Part shown: in pieces, positions 36,801 through 48,715 of the stretch
Layout of the letters: each line of letters opens with the position of its first letter
Position numbering within the stretch: the first letter of the stretch is position 1
Assembly: GCA_024803745.1 (NCBI GenBank)
Contig: JANJXV010000099.1
Coordinates: 3,246,476 to 3,310,475 of the forward strand
Source of the DNA: Megascapheus bottae
Taxonomy: Eukaryota > Chordata > Mammalia > Rodentia > Geomyidae
Length of the DNA: 64,000 bases
Reading direction: 5' to 3'
The notes under the pieces: model-generated
Database searches by the model: none
The model's input: only the letters and a program-made list of their open reading frames with translations
Told to the model about the DNA's origin: nothing
Made by a program: the position numbers and the translations under genes

Positions 36801-37699
36801 TATAAATTTTCCTCTGAGTACTGCTTTGTTGTGTCCCTAAGGAGTTGATATTTGTGTGATCCTTATTGATAAATTTCATAAACAGTTGGATATCTGTTCT
36901 GATCTCTTCGATTACACATTGTTTTTGTTTCAACAATGTGTGGTTCAGTCTCCATGAGTTACAGGGTTTTCTTTGGTGGAGATGTGTGTTCAGCTCCAAT
37001 TTGATGCCTTTATGGTCTGAGAGTGTGCATGGAATAATTTCAGTGTTTCTGAATCTGTCCAGGTTTGCTTTATGGCCTAAGATGTGGTCTATTTTGGAAA
37101 ATGTTCCATGTGCTGCTGAGAAAAACGTATATTGTGGTGTTACTGGGTGGAATATTCTGCAGATGTCTGTTAGATCTAGTTGGTCTATATAGTTGTTCAG
37201 TTCTAAGGTTTCTCTGTTGAGTTTTTGCCTTGTTGATCTGTCCATAGGTGAGAGTGGTGTGTTAAACTCACCAACAATCACTGTATTTCGATCTATGTAT
37301 GGTTTCAGTGTAAGTAAAGGTTGCTTGATGAAGTTTGGAGCTCCGGGATTGGGTGTGTAAATATTTAGGATTGTTATGTCTTCCGGGAGGAAAGATCCCT
37401 TTAGTAGTATGTAGTAACCTTCTTTGTCTTTTCTTAATAATTTTAGTTTGAAGTCTATTGTATCTGATATGAGGATGGCAACTCAAGCCTGTTTATGGGG
37501 GCAGTTAGCTTGATAGAGTTTATTCCAACCTCTCACTTTCAAAAGATGATTGTTTTGGGGTAAGATGTGTCTCTTGAAGTCAGCAGAAAGATGGCTCTTG
37601 CTTTTTGATCCAACTAGACAACCTATGCCGTTTAATTGGAGAGTTAAGTCCATTGATATTGAGAGTTAGGATTGAGAGATATTTATTAGTTCCTACCAT
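33857..37699 (-). pseudogene. L1 ORF2 of copy 5 (LADD RT variant, twin of copy 4)
   Basis: All breaks of copy 4 recur at +7441: the endonuclease pieces 37268 to 37486 and 36736 to 37281, the pre-RT part 36178 to 36609, and the 620-codon RT 34058 to 35920 with SLLADD. The only amino-acid differences noticed are Thr to Met before RQGCP and Met to Leu in LEELDEFL. Confidence 0.92.
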
Positions 37700-37747
37700 T
37701 TTTAAAAGCTTTTAGTAGGGCCTGTGTCTTGACAGTTCTTGTGGTCC

Positions 37748-38935
37748 TTAGATGGTATGCTGTTTAGGTGCCATTTCTTTCCCTATATTGCATTTATTTT
37801 GGTTTTCTATGTATAGAGCATCTTTGAGAATTCTCTGTAGTTTTGGTTTTGTTTCGACGTATTGTTGCAGGTTTTCCCTGGAATGGAATGTTTTTATTTT
37901 TCCCTCAGTTATGAATGACAGCTTAGCTGGCTACAGTATTCTTGGTTGGTAGTTATTTGATATAAGGGCATGATATATATGCTTCCAGTCACTTCGTGCT
38001 AGCATGGTCTCTGCTGAGAAATCTGGGGTTATTCTGATTGGTTTGCTTTTGTAGGTTACTGATCCCTTTTCCCTGGCTGCCTTTAGGATCTTTTCCTTCG
38101 TTTCTATTGATCCAGTTCGGATCACAATGTGGCGGTGGGATGTTCTTTTCTGGTCAGGTCTGTTTGGGGTTCTAAAAGCTTCTCGTATGTGGATGGGCCT
38201 GCCCTTCTGGATATTTGGGAAATTCTCTGAGATGATTCCCTGAAGTATATTTCCAATACCATTGACCTCTTTCTCCACGCCCTCCTCAATACCAAGTAGC
38301 CTTAAATTAGGCTTCCTAATTGTATCTTGGACCTCCTGAAGCGCTCTCTCATATTTCCTAGATTTGGATTGACTCATTTTCTGTTCTTTCTCTATAATAC
38401 CTAAATTATCTTCAGCCACGGAATTTCTCTCCTCTGCATTGTCTAACCTGCTATCAAAGCTATCTACTTTATTTTTCATCTCCCTTGCTTCTAATTGCTC
38501 ACTTTTGATGCCTTGCATCTCTTGTTTTAGATCATGTATGGATTTCTTTATCTCCACGATTTCCTTTTGAGTGGTTAGCTCAGTAGCTTTATTTTCTTTG
38601 GACATTTGCTGGAGTTTGGTCACGTTTTTATTTGTGGATTCTATGAATTCATCCATCTTTCTTTGAAAAACCTTTATTATGGCCTCCTTTATGGCTTCTT
38701 CTTTTTCACTTATCACCTTGTTTTTGCTTTCCTCTTGTTCAGGTATGGCTTCCTCCATTATCTCTTTCTTTATATTTTCACATTTTTCATTAATGATGTT
38801 TATCAATTGCATTTGTGTAGCACTTGGAAGACTCTCCTCTAGGTTTGCCAGTGACTGTTCCATTGTCTGTTTACATTGGGTGGGGGATGTTGTTTCTTGA
38901 TTTGACATTTTTCTTGAGTTTCTTGTTCTGCCCAT
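37748..38935 (-). pseudogene. L1 ORF1 of copy 5 (TAG at codon 335, mosaic)
   Basis: It is open for 334 codons (38935 to 37931). It keeps LRLLGIEE as in copy 4, but carries RPIHIREAF, SIETKEKILK and EERNSVAED as in copies 6 to 8, and Gln at codon 13. The mixture marks a recombination or conversion tract inside the gene. Confidence 0.92.
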
Positions 38936-39596
38936 TTGAAAATGGGAGCAAGATTACTACTAAATACGATTATAGTTTTTCAGATATAACCAACCTAGAC
39001 CTCTGTAGCTGGCAGACACTAGATGTTCACAAGTTTTGATTGGTATTATCACTCTTTCTTTTTGTGCACTTACAGACCAGGCTAATACAACCACTGATAA
39101 GCGATTTATACCCAAAACAATAAGCCTCTCAATCCAATCTCTATTGTTTTTCAGTCCCTCTGAGCCTAGAGAATAATTAACCACCTACATATACAATATT
39201 GCTCAACAGCCATCAAGTGTAGATCCGTGCAGTATAAGGGTTGAAAGACGAGCAGAGGTCCAGAGAGTGAAAAAAAGAATGAGAGAGGTCAGGGGAGGTG
39301 CAAGAGGATTAACGTAGGAGTGTAAGAATATTGTAGTAATGAAGAAAAGTTATAGCATAAGGATAACTGACATAAGTTGGTAAGTAGGTAGCATATTTGA
39401 GTACAAAGTTTGGAAAGTATTAGAATAAAACTTATGTGTTGCTGCACGACTAGCTCTTAGCCCAACCAGTGGCCTCACAGTGGACCATGGGATGGATCTG
39501 TTTTTCTTGTCTACGTTGAGGGAAAGGGGTATTTCACAAGATGCAGAAGCGAAGATTTCAGAAGCAAATGCTGTGAGTGAATTAGCTTGTAAAAAG

Positions 39597-39812
39597 CATT
39601 TTTATTTTCTTTTATCTTTCTGCCAGTCTTGGGGCTTGAATTCAGGGCCTGAGCACTGTCCTCGGGTTTTCTCAAGTCTAGTCCTCTGCCACTTGAGCCA
39701 CAGTGCCACATCTAGATTTTCTATCTATGTGGTACTGAGCAATCAAACCCAGATCTTCATGGATGCTAGGCAGGCACTCTACCACTATGCCTAACTCTCA
39801 ACCCTGACATAG
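39597..39812 (-). mobile_element. SINE A, spacer 6
   Basis: This is the orthologous copy, with CTAGGCAGGCACTC and ATGCCTAACTC, shared with spacers 7 and 8. Confidence 0.78.
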
Positions 39813-39823
39813 TAATTATAAAG

Positions 39824-39842
39824 TCATCATCATCATCATCAT
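39824..39842. repeat. (TCA)6 microsatellite, spacer 6
   Basis: Six repeats. Confidence 0.95.
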
Positions 39843-40039
39843 ATCCAAATATCCTTTCTCCTACAAAGAATGAACACTTAACTGTGTCTAATGCTTTTTT
39901 TTTAATTTCACTAATTCTTCTGTGTTTTTCCCTCTTGCATTTTTTACACATGACAGCAAAGCTAATCATCAGGAAAAAATTGATTAGGATACAGAAACCT
40001 AATAATATCCTAGTAGATTGACGTCAAAAATATGTGCAA

Positions 40040-40241
40040 GATGCCCTATGTGTTTGACCTAGTGGGAGAGTCCTTGGCTACCAAGCAGTAAGCCTCAGGT
40101 TTGATTCCTCATTACCACATACATAGAAAACGCTGCAAGTGGTGCTGTGGCTCGGTGGGACAGCTAAAGCCTAAAGAAAGCCCAAGAACAATGTTCACAC
40201 TCTGAGGTCAAGTACCAAGACTACCAAAAACAAAAAAAAAA
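40040..40241 (+). mobile_element. SINE B, spacer 6
   Basis: This is the orthologous copy, with GCCCTATGTG at the start and GTACCAAGACTACC near the tail. Confidence 0.76.
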
Positions 40242-41286
40242 TTCGACAAGGGGCAAAATGCAGGCAGAGAAGGCACTGTGAAGCAAATGTTTTGTAAAGG
40301 ATGAGGGCAATATTGACCCTTAATTTTGGATCTTACCTAAGAAAGGCTCCTTGAGCCTGAGACCAGACTGGTAGTTGGGCCTAGTGGAAGACATTGGGAT
40401 TGGACAAATAAGGTGTGCTGTATACTACATCCACATGTATATTGTGAGACTGGAGGAGAGATTCAGCCTCCACTATGTCCTTGGTGAGGTCTTTTGTGAG
40501 CAAGGATCTTTGGTCATTGGGCCCTGAAAGGTGACCCTGCCTCCCTCACAATGGAACAGAATATGGAACCCTGGTAACCAAGCCACTGTAACTAACAACC
40601 AGCTCAAGCCAGCTCACTTGGCCTGTGGCTCAGGAGGAAGAAAGATGTTGCTGTGCTGTTGCCAAAGGTCAGGAAACTCGAGTCTCAGGCATGGAAGTTG
40701 TGGATATCTTACTCGAAGATGTACATGCTAGATCATTGCCAAGCCACAAATCCAGTATAACAGAACTTTCTCTAAGAAGAAGGCCAGGAAAATCCAGGGC
40801 AACCAGATGAGGTAAATTTCTAAGAAGAAATGTATTTGACCCCATCATCCTCCCCACAAACTACAACTTTCTTTTTTTTTCATTTTTTTATTGTAATTAG
40901 TAAAAGGGTTAGTTGATATTTGCCAGATAGAAGGTGCATTAATTCACATACATTGATACCCTTTCACATGTCTTGGTACCCATTTCCCTCCAACCCCACA
41001 CCCCCCACCTGTTTTGGTTTTCCCCCCTTCCCTATCAAATTTCAAATATCCAAATACAAATAAATTCAATATATCAGATAACAAAGTGAGATACTATACC
41101 AATATGGGATAACCAAGGGACAGCAAGCGAGATGAGAGACAACATAGTACATTAAGGACAACAATCATTCATTATATGGCTTTTGTGTCAATATCCTGGA
41201 GGTCCTTTCAATTAGCTTCACATTATATGGCCTTATATATGGCCTTTTGCTCTATTGACAATCTCTGCTAGTAGAGCCCAAGGTTT

Positions 41287-44200
41287 CTACTGATTATGAC
41301 GAATGAGGGAAACCATTGAGACTAAGTTCCTTTGAGTCTGGCTTACTTCACTTAATATGATTTGTTCTAAGTCTTTCCATTTCCTAACAAATGGGGCGAT
41401 GTCATTCTTTCTGGCAGCAGCATAGAATTCCATTGTGTACAAATACCACAACTTGTTGATCCACTCATCAACTGAGGGACATCTGGGTTGGTTCCATATC
41501 TTTGCTATGGTGAATAGTGCTGCAATGAACATTGTTGTGCTAGTGGGTTTAGTATGCCCTTGTTTCTGGATTGTTGGGTAAATGCCAAGTACTGGAATTG
41601 CTGGGTCATAGGGGAGTTGTATGTTTAGCGTTTTGAGGCACTGCCGCACTGCTTTCCATAGTGGTTGAACGAGTTTGCACTCCCACCAACAGTGTAGTAG
41701 TGATCCCTCCTGACCACATCCCCTCCAGCATCTGTTGTCATTCTTTTTCCTGATCCTGGCCATTCTAACTGGAGTTAGGTGGAATCTTAGACTTGTTTTG
41801 ATTTGCATTTCTTTTATGACCAGAGATGGTGAGTATTTCTTCATGTGTCTATAGGCCATTTTTGTTTCTTCTTCAGAGAAGACTCTCTTTAAGTCTTTGG
41901 CCCATTTTTAATGGGATGGGTGTTACTTTGGAGGTTAGTTTTGGAGTGATTCAATTTTTTGAGTTGTTGATATATTTTAGATATGAGGCCTTGGTCCGTT
42001 GTTTGGTTGGTGAAGATCTTCTCCCACTCTGTAGGCTTCCTGATTTGTTTACTAGCTATATCCGTTGCCATACAAAAGCTCTGCAGTTTAATGCAGTCCC
42101 ACTTATCCAGCCTTTCTCTGATTTGTTGTGATTCTTGGTCCTTATTAAGAAAGTTTCGACCTTTGCCAAGGAGGCCTAGTGTATCTCCTATTCCTTCCTG
42201 TAAACTTTTCAGTGTGTCAGCTTTTACCTCCACGTCTTTGATCCATTTGGAGTTAATTCTAGTGCAAGGTGACAAAGAAGGATCCAACTTTAGTTTTCTG
42301 CAGGTGTTTAACCAGTTCTGCCTGCACAACTTGTTGAAGAGGCTATCTTTCTTCCATTCTATTTTTTTGGCTCTCTGGTCAAAGATTAGGTGGCCATAGG
42401 TCTGTGGTTTAATATCTGGGTCCGCAGTTCTACTCCATTGGACTTCAGGCCTGTTCTTTTGCCAGACCAAGCTGTTTTGAGAATTATAGCTCTGTAATAG
42501 AGTCTTACGTTTGGAATTGAAATTCCTTCAGCGCTGTTCTTTCTGCTAAGAAGTGTTTTTGCTATACGTGGTCTTTTATTATTCCATATGAAATTTTGAA
42601 TTGCCTCTTCTATGTCTTTAAAGAATGACATTGGGATGTTGATGGGTATTACATTGAATTTGTAGATAGCCCTTGGCAAGATTGTCATTTTCACAATGTT
42701 GATTCTTCCAATCCAGGAGCATGGGAGGTTTTTCCATTTCCTTAGTTCTGCTTTAATTTCCTTTTTTATCGTTTTAAAGTTTTCATCTAAACGGTCCTTT
42801 ACATTCTTAGTTAAGCTAATTGCTAGGTACTTATTTTCTTTGAGGCTATTGTGAAAGTATTTTCTTTCCTGATTATTGCCTCGTTCCTCTCAGTGTTGGC
42901 GTAAAGTAAGGCAGCTGATTTGTGAGGGTTGATTTTTATGGCCTGCTACCCTTCCAAAGCTTTGAATCAGCTCAAGGAGCTTGGGAGTAGAGTCTATAGG
43001 ATACTTTAAATACAGAATCATGTCATCTGCAAAGAGGGATAGTGTTATTTCCTCTTTCCCTACTTGGATCCCCTTTATGCTTGCTTCTTGCCATATTGAA
43101 CTGCCTAGGAATTCTAGTACTATGTTAAAAAGGAGTGGAGAGAGTGGGCATCCTTGTCTCGTTCCTGATTTTAGAGGGAATGGCTTTAGATTTTCACCAT
43201 TAAGTATAATACTAGCAGTGGGTTTCTCATACACAGCCTTTATTACATTGAGAAATGTTCCATGGATTCCTAGTTTCTCCACATCTTTTAACATAAAGGG
43301 GTTTTGGATCTTGTCAAATGCCTTTTCCGCATCTATTGAGACAATCATGTGATTTTATCCCTGCTCCTGTTGATGTGTTGAATTATATTAATTGATTTGT
43401 GTATGTTGAACCAGCTTTGCCTCCCTGTGATGAATCCAGTTTGATCATAGTGTATATTTTTTTTTGATGAGTTGTTGTAGACGGTTGGCCAGTATTTTGT
43501 TGAGAAGTTTTGCATCGAGGTTCATCAAAGAAATGGGTCTATAGATCTCTTTCTTTGATGAATCTCTGTCTGGTTTGGGGATGAGGGATATGCTGGCTTC
43601 ACAGAATCAGTTTAGTAAAGAACCTTCATTTTCAATTTCGTTGAAGAGCTTGAGGAGTATTGGTGTGAGCTCTGCTTTGAAGACCTTATAGAATTCAGCT
43701 GTGAATCCATCTGGCCCTGGGCTCTTTTTAAGTGGAAGTTGTCTAATTTCCATTTCTATTTCAGAGCTTGAAATAGGCCTGTTGAGTTGGGTTAGCTCTT
43801 CTTGGTTCAGTGTGTGTATGTTAATATTGTCTAGGAATTCATCCATTTCTTCTAGATTCTCAAATTTGTTGGCGTAAAGGTTTGAGAAGTATTCCCTCAT
43901 GATATTCTGGATCTTGGTAATTTCTGTCGTGATATTACCATTTTCATCTGCGATTTTGTTTATTTCGATATGCTCTCTTCTTTTTTTGGTAAGATTTGCT
44001 AAGGGCTTGTCAATTTTGTTAATTCTTTCAAGAACCAACTCCTTGTTTTGTTGATTCTTTCTATAGTTTTTTTTTATTCCAAATCATTTAATTCTGCTTT
44101 GATTTTAATAATTTGCTTTCTCCTAATGGGTTTAGGGTTGGTTTGTTGCTCTTTTTCCAGGAGGTTAAGGTGAGACATTAACTAGTTGGTTTGCCATTTT

Positions 44201-45128
44201 TCCAACTTGCTGTTGTAGGCACTCCACGCTATAAATTTTCCTCTGAGTACTGCCTTTGTTGTGTCCCTAAGGAGTTGATATTTGTGTGCTCCTTATTGTT
44301 AAATTTCATAAACAGTTGGATATCTGTTCTGATCTCTTCGATTACCCATTGTTTTTGATTCAACAATGTGTGGTTCAGTCTCCATGAGTTACAGGGTTTT
44401 CTTTGGTGGAGATGTGTGTTCAGCTCCAATTTGATGCCTTTATGTTCTGAGAGTGTGCATGGAATAATTTCAGTGTTTCTGAATCTGTCCAGGTTTGCTT
44501 TATGGCCTAAGATGTGGTCTATTTTGGAAAATGTTCCATGTGCTGCTGAGAAAAACGTATATTGTGGTGTTACTGGGTGGAATATTCTGCAGATGTCTGT
44601 TAGATCTAGTTGGTCTATATAGTTGTTCAGTTCTAAGGTTTCTCTGTTGAGTTTTTGCCTTGTTGATCTGTCCATAGATGAGAGTGGTGTGTTAAACTCA
44701 CCAACAATCACTGTATTTCGATCTATGTATGGTTTCAGTGTAAGTAAAGGTTGCTTGATGAAGTTTGGAGCTCCGGAATTGGGTGTGTAAATATTTAGGA
44801 TTGTTATGTCTTCCGGGAGGAAAGATCCCTTTAGTAGTATGTAGTAACCTTCTTTGTCTTTTCTTACTAATTTTAGTTTGAAGTCTATTGTATCTGATAT
44901 GAGGATGGCAACTCTAGCCTGTTTATGGGGGCAGTTAGCTTATAGAGTTTATTCCAACCTCTCACTTTCAAAAGATGATTGTTTTGGGGTAAGATGTGTC
45001 TCTTGAAGTCAGCAGAACGATGGCTCTTGCTTTTTGATCCAACTAGACAACCTATGCCGTTTAATTGGAGAGTTAAGTCCATTGATATTGAGAGTTAGGA
45101 TTGAGAGATATTTATTAGTTCCTACCAT
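41287..45128 (-). pseudogene. L1 ORF2 of copy 6 (heavily frameshifted)
   Basis: It has TGA at codon 40 and a further 1-nt loss near 44940 that splits the endonuclease (44885 to 45082 and 44229 to 44711). Codon 229 is Glu instead of Asp (LSEHKG), in addition to Glu145. RT fragments are 43607 to 44038, 42890 to 43348 (with SLFADD), 42386 to 42694, 41889 to 42470 and 41287 to 41859. Breaks come from a 1-nt gain near 42931, a 1-nt loss near 42830, a 2-nt loss near 42465 (GCCAGACCAAGC) and a 1-nt loss near 41908. The natural stop at 41287 is kept. Confidence 0.92.
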
Positions 45129-45176
45129 TTTTAAAAGCTTTTAGTAGGGCCTGTGTCTTGACAGTTCTTGTGGTCC

Positions 45177-46364
45177 TTAGATGGTATGCTGTTTAGGTGC
45201 CATTTCTTTCCCTATATTGCATTTATTTTGGTTTTCTATGTATAGAGCATCTTTGAGAATTCTCTGTAGTGTTGGTTTTGTTTCGACGTATTGTTGCAGG
45301 TTTTCCCTGGAATGGAATGTTTTTATTTTTCCCTCAGTTATGAATGACAGCTTAGCTGGCTACAGTATTCTTGGTTGGTAGTTATTTGATATAAGGGCAT
45401 GATATATATGCTTCCAGTCACTTCGTGCTAGCATGGTCTCTGCTGAGAAATCTGGGGTTATTCTGATTGGTTTGCTTTTGTAGGTTACTGATCCCTTTTC
45501 CCTGGCTGCCTTTAGGATCTTTTCCTTCGTTTCTATTGATCCAGTTCGGATCACAATGTGGCGGTGGGATGTTCTTTTCTGGTCAGGTCTGTTTGGGGTT
45601 CTAAAAGCTTCTCGTATGTGGATGGGCCTGCCCTTCTGGATATTTGGGAAATTCTCTGAGATGATTCCCTGAAGTATATTTCCAATACCATTGACCTCTT
45701 TCTCCACGCCCTCCTCAATACCAACTAGCCTTAAATTAGGCTTCCTAATTGTATCTTGGACCTCCTGAAGCGCTCTCTCATATTTCCTAGATTTGGATTG
45801 ACTCATTTTCTGTTCTTTCTCTATAATACCTAAATTATCTTCAGCCACGGAATTTCTCTCCTCTGCATTGTCTAACCTGCTATCAAAGCTATCTACTTTA
45901 TTTTTCATCTCCCTTGCTTCTAATTGCTCACTTTTGATGCCTTGCATCTCTTGTTTTAGATCATGTATGGATTTCTTTATCTCCACGATTTCCTTTTGAG
46001 TGGTTAGCTCAGTAGCTTTATTTTCTTTGGACATTTGCTGGAGTTTGGTCACGTTTTTATTTGTGGATTCTATGAATTCATCCATCTTTCTTTGAAAAAC
46101 CTTTATTATGGCCTCCTTTATGGCTTCTTCTTTTTCACTTATCACCTTGTTTTTGCTTTCCTCTTGTTCAGGTATGGCTTCCTCCATTATCTCTTTCTTT
46201 ATATTTTCACATTTTTCATTAATGATGTTTATCAATTGCATTTGTGTAGCACTTGGAAGACTCTCCTCTAGGTTTGCCAGTGACTGTTCCATTGTCTGTT
46301 TACATTGGGTGGGGGATGTTGTTTCTTGATTTGACATTTTTCTTGAGTTTCTTGTTCTGCCCAT
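45177..46364 (-). pseudogene. L1 ORF1 of copy 6 (TAG at codon 335)
   Basis: It is open for 334 codons (46364 to 45360), and its translation is identical to that of copy 7. Ile171 of the coiled-coil end is Asn (EERNSVAED), a change shared by copies 5 to 8. Confidence 0.92.
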
Positions 46365-47025
46365 TTGAAAATGGGAGCAAGATTACTACTAAATACGATT
46401 ATAGTTTTTCAGATATAACCAACCTAGACCTCTGTAGCTGGCAGACACTAGATGTTCACAAGTTTTGATTGGTATTATCACTCTTTCTTTTTGTGCACTT
46501 ACAGACCAGGCTAATACAACCACTGATAAGCGATTTATACCCAAAACAATAAGCCTCTCAATCCAATCTCTATTGTTTTTCAGTCCCTCTGAGCCTAGAG
46601 AATAATTAACCACCTACATATACAATATTGCTCAACAGACATCAAGTGTAGATCCGTGAAGTATAAGGGTTGAAAGACGACCAGAGGTCCAGAGATAGAA
46701 AAAAAGAATGAGAGAGGTCAGGGGAGGTGCAAGAGGATTAACGTAGGAGTGTAAGAATATTGTAGTAATGAAGAAAAGTTATAGCATAAGGATAACTGAC
46801 ATAAGTTGGTAAGTAGGTAGCATATTTGAGTACAAAGTTTGGAAAGTATTAGAATAAAACTTATGTGTTGCTGCACGACTAGCTCTTAGCCCAACCAGTG
46901 GCCTCACAGTGGACCATGGGATGGATCTGTTTTTCTTGTCTACGTTGAGGGAAAGGGGTATTTCACAAGATGCAGAAGCGAAGATTTCAGAAGCAAATGC
47001 TGTGAGTGAATTAGCTTGTAAAAAG

Positions 47026-47241
47026 CATTTTTATTTTCTTTTATCTTTCTGCCAGTCTTGGGGCTTGAATTCAGGGCCTGAGCACTGTCCTCGGGTTTTC
47101 TCAAGTCTAGTCCTCTGCCACTTGAGCCACAGTGCCACATCTAGATTTTCTATCTATGTGGTACTGAGCAATCAAACCCAGATCTTCATGGATGCTAGGC
47201 AGGCACTCTACCACTATGCCTAACTCTCAACCCTGACATAG
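47026..47241 (-). mobile_element. SINE A, spacer 7
   Basis: It matches the spacer 6 copy. Confidence 0.78.
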
Positions 47242-47252
47242 TAATTATAAAG

Positions 47253-47271
47253 TCATCATCATCATCATCAT
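47253..47271. repeat. (TCA)6 microsatellite, spacer 7
   Basis: Six repeats. Confidence 0.95.
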
Positions 47272-47468
47272 ATCCAAATATCCTTTCTCCTACAAAGAAT
47301 GAACACTTAACTGTGTCTAATGCTTTTTTTTTAGTTTCACTAATTCTTCTGTGTTTTTCCCTCTTGCATTTTTTACACATGACAGCAAAGCTAATCATCA
47401 GGAAAAAATTGATTAGGATACAGAAACCTAATAATATCCTAGTAGATTGACGTCAAAAATATGTGCAA

Positions 47469-47670
47469 GATGCCCTATGTGTTTGACCTAGTGGGAGAGT
47501 CCTTGGCTACCAAGCAGTAAGCCTCAGGTTTGATTCCTCATTACCACATACATAGAAAACGCTGCAAGTGGTGCTGTGGCTCGGTGGGACAGCTAAAGCC
47601 TAAAGAAAGCCCAAGAACAATGTTCACACTCTGAGGTCAAGTACCAAGACTACCAAAAACAAAAAAAAAA
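47469..47670 (+). mobile_element. SINE B, spacer 7
   Basis: It matches the spacer 6 copy, including GCCCTATGTG. Confidence 0.76.
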
Positions 47671-48715
47671 TTCGACAAGGGGCAAAATGCAGGCAGAGAA
47701 GGCACTGTGAAGCAAATGTTTTGTAAAGGATGAGGGCAATATTGACCCTTAATTTTGGATCTTACCTAAGAAAGGCTCCTTGAGCCTGAGACCAGACTGG
47801 TAGTTGGGCCTAGTGGAAGACATTGGGATTGGACAAATAAGGTGTGCTGTATACTACATCCACATGTATATTGTGAGACTGGAGGAGAGATTCAGCCTCC
47901 ACTATGTCTTTGGTGAGGTCTTTTGTGAGCAAGGATCTTTGGTCATTGGGCCCTGAAAGGTGACCCTGCCTCCCTCACAATGGAACAGAATATGGAACCC
48001 TGGTAACCAAGCCACTGTAACTAACAACCAGCTCAAGCCAGCTCACTTGGCCTGTGGCTCAGGAGGAAGAAAGATGTTGCTGTGCTGTTGCCAAAGGTCA
48101 GGAAACTCGAGTCTCAGGCATGGAAGTTGTGGATATCTTACTCGAAGATGTACATGCTAGATCATTGCCAAGCCACAAATCCAGTATAACAGAACTTTCT
48201 CTAAGAAGAAGGCCAGGAAAATCCAGGGCAACCAGATGAGGTAAATTTCTAAGAAGAAATGTATTTGACCCCATCATCCTCCCCACAAACTACAACTTTC
48301 TTTTTTTTTCATTTTTTTATTGTAATTAGTAAAAGGGTTAGTTGATATTTGCCAGATAGAAGGTGCATTAATTCACATACATTGATACCCTTTCACATGT
48401 CTTGGTACCCATTTCCCTCCAACCCCACACCCCCCACCTGTTTTGGTTTTCCCCCCTTCCCTATCAAATTTCAAATATCCAAATACAAATAAATTCAATA
48501 TATCAGATAACAAAGTGAGATACTATACCAATATGGGATAACCAAGGGACAGCAAGCGAGATGAGAGACAACATAGTACATTAAGGACAACAATCATTCA
48601 TTATATGGCTTTTGTGTCAATATCCTGGAGGTCCTTTCAATTAGCTTCACATTATATGGCCTTATATATGGCCTTTTGCTCTATTGACAATCTCTGCTAG
48701 TAGAGCCCAAGGTTT

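Larger units (their letters stand above)
29725..37165. repeat. Array unit 5 (7441 bp), twin of unit 4
   Basis: It repeats unit 4 at an offset of exactly 7441 bp through most of its length, including the ten-repeat (TCA)n tract and the LADD change in the RT. Confidence 0.95.
33439..38935 (-). mobile_element. L1 copy 5, near full length, mosaic
   Basis: ORF2 and the 3' end match copy 4, but ORF1 matches copies 6 to 8 at several diagnostic sites, with the change at about 38.09 to 38.29 kb. This makes it a recombinant between neighbouring units. Confidence 0.95.
38936..40867. other. Spacer 6
   Basis: It is the same 1932-bp layout as spacers 7 and 8. The small ORF is intact at 40625 to 40810. 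A private change AGAGAGTG lies near 39264. Confidence 0.7.
37166..44595. repeat. Array unit 6 (7430 bp), lineage switch inside
   Basis: Its first kilobase follows the unit 4/5 type. From about 38.09 kb, inside ORF1 of copy 5, it increasingly follows the unit 7/8 type. The rest contains the private frameshifts shared with units 7 and 8. Confidence 0.93.
40868..46364 (-). mobile_element. L1 copy 6, near full length, inactive
   Basis: It has the same element length (5497 bp) as copy 7, and I saw no difference in their translated fragments. It carries four small frameshifts in the RT to C-terminal region and a 1-nt loss in the endonuclease near 44940. Confidence 0.95.
46365..48296. other. Spacer 7
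   Basis: The small ORF is intact at 48054 to 48239. It shares CAACAGACATC and CCGTGAAG near 46636 to 46660 with spacer 8 only. Confidence 0.7.
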
